A DNA stretch of 10,507 nucleotides from Hyphomicrobiales bacterium. GTDB lineage: Bacteria; Pseudomonadota; Alphaproteobacteria; Parvibaculales; Parvibaculaceae. A program made the position numbers and the translations under genes. Location: the NCBI GenBank assembly GCA_015655095.1, contig JAATFR010000388.1:1-10507 (forward strand). The letters run 5' to 3'. The notes beneath the pieces were generated by a model that was not told the origin of the DNA, did no database searches, and worked only from the letters and a program-made list of their open reading frames with translations. Positions 1 through 6,533 of the stretch are shown here, piece by piece; position 1 is the stretch's first letter, and the number at the start of each line of letters is the position of its first letter.

Positions 1-615
1 CACGATGTCGCGGAGCGCATGAATGTTGACGTCCGCCGTATTTGAACAGATCTGCACGGAGATATCACCGTGGCACAATTCAGATTCAAGCGCATCATTG
101 GGGGAACCGGTCATGCGGCTAAGCTTTGCAGGCCTGAAATCCTTAAGACCAAACCTGTCGTCGAACATTGAACTGCCAAGCGACACGGTCATGGTCAGAT
201 TGTCGGGAACGACCACTGGCCCCAGAATGCCGGAATCCGAAGGCGGATATCTGGGGTCAAGCTGCGGCGGAACACCACCACTGGTCAAAAAGACAATACG
301 ATCCGTCAGCATACGGAAAAGTCGGACCAGATCTTCTTTCGTCGTCGCCAGCACATCAAACGTGGCTATCATGCCGTTTGCTGGACGCGCCGTCACGATG
401 CCCGCCTGATGACGGCCATAAAACGGCTGAGACTCGCGCATATGATCGCTGATCGGCGCATCAGTTACGTGAGCGTCGGTATTCGGGGAAGTGGAAGCAT
501 GGGCAAATCCACCCGCCATCACACCACCCGCCAGCCCGAGACCCGCCAGCACACGGCGACGATCCGGCGACATCGGCATATCCTGCCGACCCTGATTTTT
601 CTCGTGTTTTGTCAT
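1..615 (-). CDS. efeB: EfeB, Tat-exported deferrochelatase/haem peroxidase (partial, 3' end off the left edge)
   Basis: EfeB is the dye-decolourising-type haem peroxidase of the EfeUOB iron uptake system. It acts in the periplasm and has been proposed to oxidise ferrous iron or to release iron from haem. The first 205 codons are present and open to the window edge. A twin-arginine signal is visible: Arg-Arg-Arg at residues 19-21, a hydrophobic stretch at 22-38, and a likely cleavage site after Ala-His-Ala (about residue 40). The mature part starts with the family hallmark YGRHQAGI (66-73), then PDNLTMTVSLG (137-147) and FDDRFGL, and the segment NDALESELCHGDISVQIC (173-190) that leads towards the haem domain. 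The haem-ligand region lies outside the window. The ATG at 615 lies 10 bases after the efeO stop, so the two genes are co-transcribed and probably translationally linked; the ribosome site (GCGAG) is weak. Family assignment is very secure; the precise reaction is debated in the literature. Confidence 0.95.
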   Translation of the reverse strand, partial: MTKHEKNQGRQDMPMSPDRRRVLAGLGLAGGVMAGGFAHASTSPNTDAHVTDAPISDHMRESQPFYGRHQAGIVTARPANGMIATFDVLATTKEDLVRLFRMLTDRIVFLTSGGVPPQLDPRYPPSDSGILGPVVVPDNLTMTVSLGSSMFDDRFGLKDFRPAKLSRMTGSPNDALESELCHGDISVQICSNTADVNIHALRDIV

Positions 616-625
616 ATTATTCTCG

Positions 626-1816
626 CTATTCAAGCCCAATAGCCCCATTGAGCTTGCCAAGCTCACCTGACAATTCCTGCATGGCATCCCCCAGCTTCTT
701 GCGATCCGCAGCGCTCACCTGATCGTAGGATGGAAAGCTGCCAGCCTGCTTCAAAGCCTCAAGCGCTTTTGTCACCGCATCCAGCTTCTGGTCGATGTCG
801 GCTGAAAGCTGAGGAGCTGCTTTCGCGCTGATCGGACGCAACAGATCGACAATCTTGCGGCTGCCTGCCACATAAGCCTCGAAATCAGAAATATCCGTGT
901 GGCTGTAGCGTTCATTCTTGCCGGTACCGGCTGCGGTCGCGCTCTTTGCCAGCAGCTTTGAGGCGCCGGGGGCAAGCTTGTCAGGCGCGACATCGAGGCT
1001 CCGCAAACGTGTCTTCAAGGTGGCAACATCAGCAACAAGCTTGTCGGCAACGGGGCCGAGGCTCTCCGTGCTCTTTTGAGAAAACAGGCCATATTCAAGG
1101 CGGTGAAAGCCGCTGAAACCTGGGTCCTGTTCCTGTTTTTCAAAATAGTCCGCATAGGCATCGATCACATTGTCGAGATCGGCAAAGCTGTCGGCAACCG
1201 GCTTGACCTGGCTGTAGATCGTGTGCGCCTCCACATAGAGCGCTTGCGCCTTGGACAGATCACCGGCCTTGACGGCATCGGCAAAGGCCTGAACCGACTT
1301 CGCAAGGCCAGAGGCCTGCATGGCGAGGAAAAAGCGATATTCAGCCACTGGCCCAATGAATGCCACAGGCGCCGGGCGCTCGGCTTGCGCATTCGCTGAT
1401 GGCGTTACATGCAGGGTGCCGCGCGGATTACTGAGCAGGCCGCAGGTGATTTCATATGTGCCCGCGGCAAGCTTTGTAGTCAGGGTCTGGCTGATCCCGG
1501 GGGCAATGTTCTCGCGCTCCTCCAGCACCATGACGCCGTCCAGGATTTCCCACTCGACCGCGCGCTCGGACCTGTTGGTGATCCGGAAAACCGTGCGCCC
1601 GGCCGGCACCGTCAGCTCATTGGGCTCGCACGAGGTCGCGTTGATGATGACGTCCACCTCGTTTCCTGCCTGAGCCAGCTTGGCGTTCCGCGCCTTTTCA
1701 GAGGCATAATAAAAAAGGGCGGCCCCGGCCACCATCAGCGCGATAGCGCCGACAAGCGCAAGCTTCAGCCATTTTGACGAAGACGGAGAGGCAGCGGGAG
1801 GAAGAGGAGACGCCAT
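626..1816 (-). CDS. efeO: EfeO, iron-uptake cupredoxin/M75 (imelysin-like) protein
   Basis: EfeO is the periplasmic iron-binding component that is thought to pass iron to the EfeU permease. The open frame extends to a TTG at 1858, but the ATG at 1816 (396 residues, 19 bases after the efeU stop) is the more likely start because it avoids overlap with efeU. Residues about 16-37 form one hydrophobic segment after a short Pro/Ser-rich N-terminus. A cupredoxin domain follows (about 50-138) with Cys63, the segment EWEILDGVMVLEERENIAPG (88-107) and TCGLLSNPRGTLHV (124-137, Cys125), very close to what I recall of E. coli EfeO. The C-terminal M75 domain (about 150-396) carries the hallmark HxxE as HRLE at 238-241. 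E. coli EfeO is about 375 residues with a cleaved signal peptide; here no clear AxA cleavage site follows the hydrophobic stretch, so the protein may stay anchored in the inner membrane. It is the middle gene of efeUOB. Confidence 0.96.
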   Translation of the reverse strand: MASPLPPAASPSSSKWLKLALVGAIALMVAGAALFYYASEKARNAKLAQAGNEVDVIINATSCEPNELTVPAGRTVFRITNRSERAVEWEILDGVMVLEERENIAPGISQTLTTKLAAGTYEITCGLLSNPRGTLHVTPSANAQAERPAPVAFIGPVAEYRFFLAMQASGLAKSVQAFADAVKAGDLSKAQALYVEAHTIYSQVKPVADSFADLDNVIDAYADYFEKQEQDPGFSGFHRLEYGLFSQKSTESLGPVADKLVADVATLKTRLRSLDVAPDKLAPGASKLLAKSATAAGTGKNERYSHTDISDFEAYVAGSRKIVDLLRPISAKAAPQLSADIDQKLDAVTKALEALKQAGSFPSYDQVSAADRKKLGDAMQELSGELGKLNGAIGLE

Positions 1817-1835
1817 GATTTGAGATTTCTGTGAA

Positions 1836-2681
1836 TTATGAATGGTGGGGCCGGGCAACCGACCCGGACGGAGAACGTTTGCCGGGAGGCGTCAGGAACC
1901 AGATGAGCGTAGCGACGAGGTAGACGACATAAATCGCCAGCTCCCCGATTGCCGGGGTGTCCTGATACCCAAGGACGCCCGCAAAGACGGTCCCCAGCGG
2001 ACTGTCCGCCGGCAGTACGCCGCTCAGGTCGAAAGCTATTGTCTGAAGATGGTTCCAGAAGCCCGCCTCATGGAGCGCGCGCAGCGCGCCCGACAACACG
2101 CCCGCCGCCACCGCCAGAATGAAGATGCCGGTCCAGCGGAAGAACCAGTGCAGGTTGAGCCGCACGCCGCACGCATAAATGGCATAGCCGACACCTACAG
2201 CCGCCAGAACGCCCAGCAAGGCCCCGAGCGGCCCCAGCGCGCTCCCGCTCTGCTGGAAGATGGCGAGCAGGAAGAACACGGATTCGAGCCCTTCGCGAGC
2301 CACGGCGAAAAACACGATGCCGACAAGCGCCAGTCCCTGCCCGCTCGAATGGGCAAGCGCCTCGTCGATGGACGCCTGCAACTCACCCTTGATCGCATGA
2401 GAAACCTTGCGCATCCAGAATACCATGGACGTCAGCACGCCAACCGCAAAGAAGCCGACGATAGCCTCGAACAGTTCCTGTATTTTCTGGGGAAATTCTG
2501 CGCTGGCAAACTGCAGTCCCGCGCCGACAAACAGCGACAGCGCGGCCGCCAGCACTACGCCCACCCAGACGGCAGGCATTAGCGAAGCACGTCCGGTCTG
2601 ACGCAGATAAGTCGCCACGATACCGACGATCAACGCTGCCTCAATGCCTTCGCGAAGCATGATGAGAAATGGAACCAACAT
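1836..2681 (-). CDS. efeU: EfeU, FTR1-family iron permease
   Basis: EfeU is the inner-membrane iron permease of the system, related to yeast Ftr1p. The 281-residue product (E. coli EfeU is about 276) is strongly hydrophobic, with about seven membrane segments. The two REXXE iron-binding motifs of the FTR1/ILT family are intact: REGIE at residues 10-14 in the first membrane segment and REGLE at 129-133 in the fourth. The start is an ATG at 2681; ATGs just upstream are out of frame. The ribosome site is a poor G-rich stretch (GGCGGG). It is the first gene of the operon, followed by efeO after 19 bases. A perfect Fur box lies about 105 bases upstream of the start codon, so iron-dependent repression is expected. 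The C-terminus ends in a short polar tail (about residues 265-281). Confidence 0.97.
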   Translation of the reverse strand: MLVPFLIMLREGIEAALIVGIVATYLRQTGRASLMPAVWVGVVLAAALSLFVGAGLQFASAEFPQKIQELFEAIVGFFAVGVLTSMVFWMRKVSHAIKGELQASIDEALAHSSGQGLALVGIVFFAVAREGLESVFFLLAIFQQSGSALGPLGALLGVLAAVGVGYAIYACGVRLNLHWFFRWTGIFILAVAAGVLSGALRALHEAGFWNHLQTIAFDLSGVLPADSPLGTVFAGVLGYQDTPAIGELAIYVVYLVATLIWFLTPPGKRSPSGSVARPHHS

Positions 2682-2785
2682 CGCCGCATACCCGCCATCG
2701 ACCGGCGACGAAAACGCTCCGGCTAAGTAGGATTAATTATGAAGCGCATACTTACTGAGTGTGTCTCAAACAACAAGGAAAATAT

Positions 2786-2800
2786 TGATAATGATTATCA
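2786..2800. promoter_or_regulatory. Fur box (perfect 7-1-7 inverted repeat)
   Basis: TGATAATGATTATCA matches the 7-1-7 Fur consensus TGATAATnATTATCA at every specified position; its only asymmetry is the central base. Fur with bound Fe(II) represses iron-uptake genes, and this site lies about 105 bases upstream of the efeU start codon, where it would cover the efeUOB promoter region. It lies about 335 bases from the transporter start on the other side, so control of that gene is less likely. The site match is direct; repression of efeUOB is inference from the family. Confidence 0.87.
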
Positions 2801-2852
2801 TTTCTGCGCAATCCACTGAAATATCAGCGACTTATTGGTTCAAATTGGTACA

Positions 2853-2877
2853 CCGGCCGCGCAGCTTCCGCGGCCGG
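2853..2877. repeat. GC-rich perfect inverted repeat (9-bp stem, 7-nt loop)
   Basis: CCGGCCGCG at 2853-2861 pairs perfectly with CGCGGCCGG at 2869-2877 around the loop CAGCTTC. There is no T-run on either side, so it is not a typical intrinsic terminator. It lies between the Fur box and the transporter gene. It could be a 5' leader hairpin of the transporter transcript, a protein-binding site, or an insulating structure between the two divergent units. No function is assigned. Confidence 0.6.
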
Positions 2878-3135
2878 AATCACTGGATCCGCCTTGTCCC
2901 CTGCATTGGAGCATACCGCACCCGGCCAGCGGGACGGCCAGAAGCATAATGAGTATGAAAAATCTGAAAATGCGTGGAACCAAGGTCCGAATCCTCCCTG
3001 TGCCGGATTGGCATCAGTTTTGATTATAGCAAGGCAATGATTGTCAGGAGGGTGACTTCCGATAAATCGTACCTATATTGGGGCTTATTCCATTTCCCCC
3101 GATGTTTACCCATATCCGTGTATTGGAGCCGTGCG

Positions 3136-4308
3136 TTGAAACTGAGTATCCCTGTGCCGCTTCTGGCGCTTTCCGTCTGTGCCTTCGGCATTGGCACCAC
3201 GGAATTCGTTCCCATGGGCCTGCTTCCTCTGATCGCGAGCGATCTGGGTGTCTCCATCCCCAAGGCGGGCCTGCTCGTCAGCGGATATGCCATGGGCGTG
3301 CTGATCGGCGCGCCACTCCTGACATTGACCACGGGCGCCATCCCCCGCAAAGCGCTGCTCATCGGCCTGATGGGCCTCTTTATCCTCGGCAATCTGATGA
3401 CGGCGCTCGCCACCAGCTATGACATGCTGCTGGCCGCGCGCGTGCTCACCTCCATGTGCCATGGCACCTTCTTCGGGGTGGGTTCCGTTGTCGCCGCAAG
3501 CCTTGTGCCGCCCCAGAAGCGGGCCAGCGCCATCTCGGCCATGTTCACCGGACTGACGCTCGCCAATTTCATCGGCGTGCCGCTCGGCACCTGGTTCGGC
3601 CATGAAATGGGCTGGCGCGCCACTTTCTGGGTGGTGACCGGGCTTGGCATCGTGGCCGCGATGGGCCTGCAACTGACCCTCCCCCACCTTCCTGCACCCG
3701 AGAATGTCGATATGCGCAAGGAAACGGGAGTTCTCACCCGCCCGGCCGTGCTGCTCGCTCTTCTCACCACCGTGCTCAGTTCAGGGGCCATGTTCACGGT
3801 CTTCACCTATATCGCCCCGATCCTCGATCAGGTCACCGGCGTCAGCCCCGCCTTCATCACCGGCGCGCTGGTCATCTTCGGCATCGGCCTTACGGTCGGC
3901 AACTCGCTGGGCGGCCATTTCGCCGACCGCTCGCTCCACGGCACGCTGATCGTGGTGCTTGGCTCGCTCACTCTCCTGCTTATTCTCTTCGCCTTCACCA
4001 TGAACTGGCCCCTGCCGGCGCTGGCCACCATCTTCGCCTGGGGCGTCGCCACCTTCGCGGTCGTCTCCCCGCTCCAGATCCGGGTCATGATGGCGGCCCA
4101 TGATGCGCCCAATCTGGCGTCATCGATGAACATTGGTGCCTTCAATCTGGGCAATGCCATCGGCGCGGCGCTGGGCGGCGCGGTGATCGCCGGCGGCCAC
4201 AGCTATCAGACCGTTTCGATCGCCGCCGCGCTGCTCGCGCTCTCAAGTCTCGTCCTTGTGCTCGCCTCCGTCCGGCGACCACGGCGCAAACTCTGCGAAG
4301 AATGCTAG
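3136..4308 (+). CDS. YdhP-like major facilitator (DHA1) transporter
   Basis: This is a 12-segment inner-membrane transporter of the drug:H+ antiporter-1 family, closest by eye to E. coli YdhP (arabinose-efflux-like group). Shared landmarks are FGIGTTEFVPMGLLP (residues 17-31), HGTFFGVGSVVAASLVPPQK, GLTLANFIGVPLGTW, and NIGAFNLGNAIGAALGG near the C-terminus. The open frame extends to 2974, but the extra 54 residues there do not look like protein of this family. A TTG at 3136 gives 390 residues (YdhP is about 389) beginning MKLSIPVPLLAL, and GGAG at 3125-3128 sits 7 bases before it. A GTG at 3118 is the alternative but has no ribosome site. The substrate is unknown; YdhP-type proteins are generally annotated as putative efflux pumps. 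It is a single-gene unit, divergent from efeUOB and convergent with the monooxygenase. Confidence 0.92.
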   Translation: MKLSIPVPLLALSVCAFGIGTTEFVPMGLLPLIASDLGVSIPKAGLLVSGYAMGVLIGAPLLTLTTGAIPRKALLIGLMGLFILGNLMTALATSYDMLLAARVLTSMCHGTFFGVGSVVAASLVPPQKRASAISAMFTGLTLANFIGVPLGTWFGHEMGWRATFWVVTGLGIVAAMGLQLTLPHLPAPENVDMRKETGVLTRPAVLLALLTTVLSSGAMFTVFTYIAPILDQVTGVSPAFITGALVIFGIGLTVGNSLGGHFADRSLHGTLIVVLGSLTLLLILFAFTMNWPLPALATIFAWGVATFAVVSPLQIRVMMAAHDAPNLASSMNIGAFNLGNAIGAALGGAVIAGGHSYQTVSIAAALLALSSLVLVLASVRRPRRKLCEEC

Positions 4309-4321
4309 AGGCATAAACAAA

Positions 4322-4344
4322 CGGGGGCTCCAAAGGAGCCCCCG
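4322..4344. terminator. Hairpin terminator shared by convergent genes
   Basis: A perfect 10-bp stem (CGGGGGCTCC / GGAGCCCCCG) with an AAA loop lies between the transporter stop (4308) and the monooxygenase stop (4370). On the minus strand it is followed by TTTGTTTATG, a fair U-rich tail, so it best serves the monooxygenase gene. On the plus strand the tail (CCGTCTTTC) is weaker but may still end the transporter transcript. Confidence 0.78.
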
Positions 4345-4369
4345 CCGTCTTTCAGAACATCCCTATCGC

Positions 4370-5683
4370 TCAGAATTCCCGCAGGGTCTCGCGCAGGGTC
4401 TTCTGGGTATAGGCAGTCCGCACCAGACCGCGCCGTTGCAGGGCGGGGACTAGGCCGTCCGTGACTTCGGTGATCTGCCGGCGGCTCACGGAAAGGGTCG
4501 GGGTGCAGATCAGGAAGCCGTCACCCCCGACCTGCTCCATCGTCTCGCCCATCTGGTCGGCCACCTGATCGGGCGTGCCCACCAGTTCGACCGAAGCAAC
4601 CATGCCGCCCGAGGATTCAACGACGAGATCGCGGAGCGTCTTGTTGCTGCCCCACTGCTGGAACTTGTCGAGCGTACCCTGTTCGCCATTGGTGACGAGC
4701 CGCTCCGGCAACGGCTTGTCGACATCGAATTTCTTGAAGTCGATGTCGGTGATCGAGGAGATCAGCGCCAGATTATATTCGATGAAGTCGCCGCCGCTGT
4801 TCATTCGGGCATATTTGTCGCGCGCCTCCTGCTCCGTTTCGCCCAGCACCGGGGCGACCAGATAGAGCACCTTGATTTCATCGGGGTTGCGGCCCTGTGC
4901 CTTGGCCCGGCCACGCACGTCGTCGCGGAAAGCCTTCATGGCTTCCGGGCCTGAGTTCACGGCGATAATTGAATCCGCATATTTGGCGGCAAAATCACGG
5001 CCGGAAGGCGAGCCGCCCGCCTGCACAAAGGTAGGTTTGCCCTGCGGTGAGCGCACCGTGTTCAACGGTCCACGCGAGCTGAAGAATTTGCCCTTGAAGT
5101 TGATCGGATGAACCTTGCTGAAATCCGCATAGGTGCCGGTCCCGCGGTCGATCACCACGGCGTCCTCATCCCATGAGTTGAAGAGCTGGGTCACCAGATC
5201 AAGATATTCATGCGCCATTTCATAACGCAGTTCGCGCGGCGGCAGCTTGTCGAGGCCGAAGTTCTGGGCGGCATAGTCTTCCGCGCTGGTCACGATGTTC
5301 CAGCCGAAGCGGCCGTTGGCGATGTGATCAATTGTTGAGCAGAGCCGGGCCAGAAGGAACGGCGGGTAAGCCATGGTCGACATGGTGGCAACGACGCCCA
5401 GCCCCGTGGTCGCGGCGCTGATGACGGCGGCCAGCGGCACGGGATCATGCTTGGGCACCATGCCGACCGCGTGCTTCATGTAAACCTCGGAGGTGCCGCC
5501 ATAGGCTTCCGACACCATCAGCTTGTCTTCAAACATAATGTAGTCGAAGCAGGCCCGGTCCAGCGCCTGCGCCATTTCGACGAAGAACTTGCCATCCCAC
5601 GGCGAACCGCCGTTCGCAAAGGGCTCGTTCCACAGGTCAGTAGTGAAATTTGTAAACCATCCAAGGTGAAAACGCTTAGCCAT
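4370..5683 (-). CDS. NtaA/DszA-family FMN-dependent monooxygenase
   Basis: This is a bacterial-luciferase-like flavin monooxygenase of the NtaA/SnaA/DszA group, cytoplasmic enzymes that use FMNH2 from a separate reductase and O2 to attack sulfones, aminopolycarboxylates and related compounds. At 437 residues it has the usual family length (about 430-460). Family landmarks are WNIVTS (128-133), NFG (141-143), SWDEDA (170-175), RGPLNTVRSPQGKP (204-217) and QAGGSPSGR (221-229), matching the order in DszA. The open frame continues to an ATG at 5701 and a TTG at 5704, but the ATG at 5683 (MAKRFHLGWF) has a GAGG ribosome site 8 bases upstream and begins at the first beta-strand of the barrel, so I prefer it. 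No flavin reductase gene is in the window. The gene stands alone between a hairpin at 4322-4344 and an AT-rich promoter region. Substrate unknown. Confidence 0.92.
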   Translation of the reverse strand: MAKRFHLGWFTNFTTDLWNEPFANGGSPWDGKFFVEMAQALDRACFDYIMFEDKLMVSEAYGGTSEVYMKHAVGMVPKHDPVPLAAVISAATTGLGVVATMSTMAYPPFLLARLCSTIDHIANGRFGWNIVTSAEDYAAQNFGLDKLPPRELRYEMAHEYLDLVTQLFNSWDEDAVVIDRGTGTYADFSKVHPINFKGKFFSSRGPLNTVRSPQGKPTFVQAGGSPSGRDFAAKYADSIIAVNSGPEAMKAFRDDVRGRAKAQGRNPDEIKVLYLVAPVLGETEQEARDKYARMNSGGDFIEYNLALISSITDIDFKKFDVDKPLPERLVTNGEQGTLDKFQQWGSNKTLRDLVVESSGGMVASVELVGTPDQVADQMGETMEQVGGDGFLICTPTLSVSRRQITEVTDGLVPALQRRGLVRTAYTQKTLRETLREF

Positions 5684-5739
5684 ACAGATTGCCTCATCCA
5701 TCAAAGTTCATTCGGCAACCTTAATGCAAGGAGCGGGCC

Positions 5740-5761
5740 TTATTAATCATTTGTTTAATAA
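5740..5761. promoter_or_regulatory. AT-rich palindrome, candidate operator upstream of the monooxygenase
   Basis: TTATTAA (5740-5746) and TTAATAA (5755-5761) are perfect inverted copies separated by 8 bases. The site lies 56 bases upstream of the monooxygenase start, in the most AT-rich part of the window, and overlaps where a promoter for that gene would be expected. A 7-8-7 palindrome here suits a dimeric repressor or activator. The regulator is not identifiable; AT-rich palindromes also arise by chance. Confidence 0.45.
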
Positions 5762-5832
5762 AAAACCAAAAAACTGCAAATCGCCCTCAATCGGAGCCAC
5801 TGCCTCATAGGGACACGACCTGCGACAAGAGT

Positions 5833-5863
5833 AAAAAAAGCCCGCCCCCGGTAAGGGGCGGGC
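5833..5863 (-). terminator. Strong intrinsic terminator of the SYLF gene
   Basis: On the minus strand a perfect 9-bp GC stem (GCCCGCCCC / GGGGCGGGC, 5840-5848 and 5855-5863, 6-nt loop) is followed directly by seven T residues (5833-5839). It lies 25 bases beyond the SYLF stop codon and insulates that gene from the monooxygenase gene downstream. Confidence 0.93.
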
Positions 5864-5888
5864 ATGGAAGGGTAGCAGAGAGTCTGGT

Positions 5889-6455
5889 TTAACGCTTGAT
5901 GTGCGTGATCTTGGAACCCCCGATGCTGACGCCGGCCATCAGGCCCTGCTGACCGAAGATGAAGGCATAGGCGTCATCCTTGAGGGTCGAGGTGGAGAGG
6001 TTCTTGGCGGCACCCTCATTCACGACTACTACGGTCGGGCCAACGCCGATTTCAAGGCCCTTTGATTTTACCAGATAATCCACAGCCTTGGCATTCATCA
6101 GAAACACCACATAGCCATAGGACTGGGCGCCTGCCTGAAGCCCCCATGAGGCGGTGACTGAATTATAATAATCGACAGGCTTCTTGCCCTTGAAGAGCAC
6201 GCCTTCGCCATAGCCGCCGCCAAACACCAGACCAGCCTTGACGATATTTGGGAACACAAGCACGGCCTGCGCTTTCTCGCCAATCACCTTGGCGGTGGGA
6301 TTGGTCTTGTAGAGATTTTGCAGCGCCTGAAGCGAATCCTTGTTCAGATCTTCAGCAGTAGCGGCACTCGCCTGGGTAACCATTCCTGCCGTCACGGCAG
6401 AGACCGAGGCTGTCGCCATGAAGAGCGCCAGCGCGAGGGGGCGAATTTTTGACAT
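5889..6455 (-). CDS. Exported SYLF-domain (Ysc84-like) protein
   Basis: The 188-residue product has a typical Sec signal peptide: Lys/Arg near the N-terminus, a hydrophobic core (about 6-24), and a likely cleavage after Ala-Ser-Ala at residue 31. The rest is one SYLF (DUF500/Ysc84) domain: AQAVLVFPNIVKAGLVFGGGYGEGVL, SVTASWGLQAGAQSYGYVVFLMN in part, GVGPTVVVV, and the closing AFIFGQQGLMAGVSIGGSKI. SYLF domains bind phospholipids in eukaryotes; bacterial members are predicted to be periplasmic or outer-membrane associated, with poorly known roles. The ATG at 6455 has AAGGA 9 bases upstream. The gene lies 78 bases after the LysR stop on the same strand with no terminator between them, so read-through from the regulator gene is possible, but a separate promoter is likely. 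A strong terminator follows. Confidence 0.93.
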   Translation of the reverse strand: MSKIRPLALALFMATASVSAVTAGMVTQASAATAEDLNKDSLQALQNLYKTNPTAKVIGEKAQAVLVFPNIVKAGLVFGGGYGEGVLFKGKKPVDYYNSVTASWGLQAGAQSYGYVVFLMNAKAVDYLVKSKGLEIGVGPTVVVVNEGAAKNLSTSTLKDDAYAFIFGQQGLMAGVSIGGSKITHIKR

Positions 6456-6533
6456 TGTATCGAATCCTTGATTATGGCGGTTGTCCGCGGAACTTCTGAC
6501 TTAATAACGCCAAGGGTGGACATAGGTTCCATT

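Larger units (their letters stand above)
2682..3135. other. 454-base divergent intergenic region between efeU and the MFS gene
   Basis: This stretch separates the minus-strand efeUOB operon from the plus-strand transporter. It contains the Fur box (2786-2800) and a GC-rich hairpin (2853-2877), listed separately. The efeU side (2682-2850) is AT-richer than the flanking genes, as expected for a promoter. Small open frames here (for example 2761-2949 and 2949-3023, plus strand) lack ribosome sites and recognisable protein features, and I do not call them genes. Both promoters should lie here, but I cannot point to a convincing -35/-10 pair for either. Confidence 0.7.

Noticed and set aside
1842..2582. 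246-codon plus-strand open frame antisense to efeU
   Set aside because: It lies entirely opposite a textbook EfeU and its product is a low-complexity Arg/Gln/Asp-rich shadow with no family features.
2761..2949. 62-codon plus-strand frame running through the Fur box
   Set aside because: It begins at a non-ATG codon without a ribosome site and overlaps the regulatory region; the hydrophobic start comes from the AT-rich operator sequence.
2949..3023. 24-codon ATG frame upstream of the transporter, possible leader peptide
   Set aside because: No ribosome site, no hairpin arrangement suggesting attenuation, and no run of regulatory codons.
3106..3687. 193-codon minus-strand open frame antisense to the transporter
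   Set aside because: A highly charged, Gly/His/Gln-rich shadow frame opposite a clear MFS gene.
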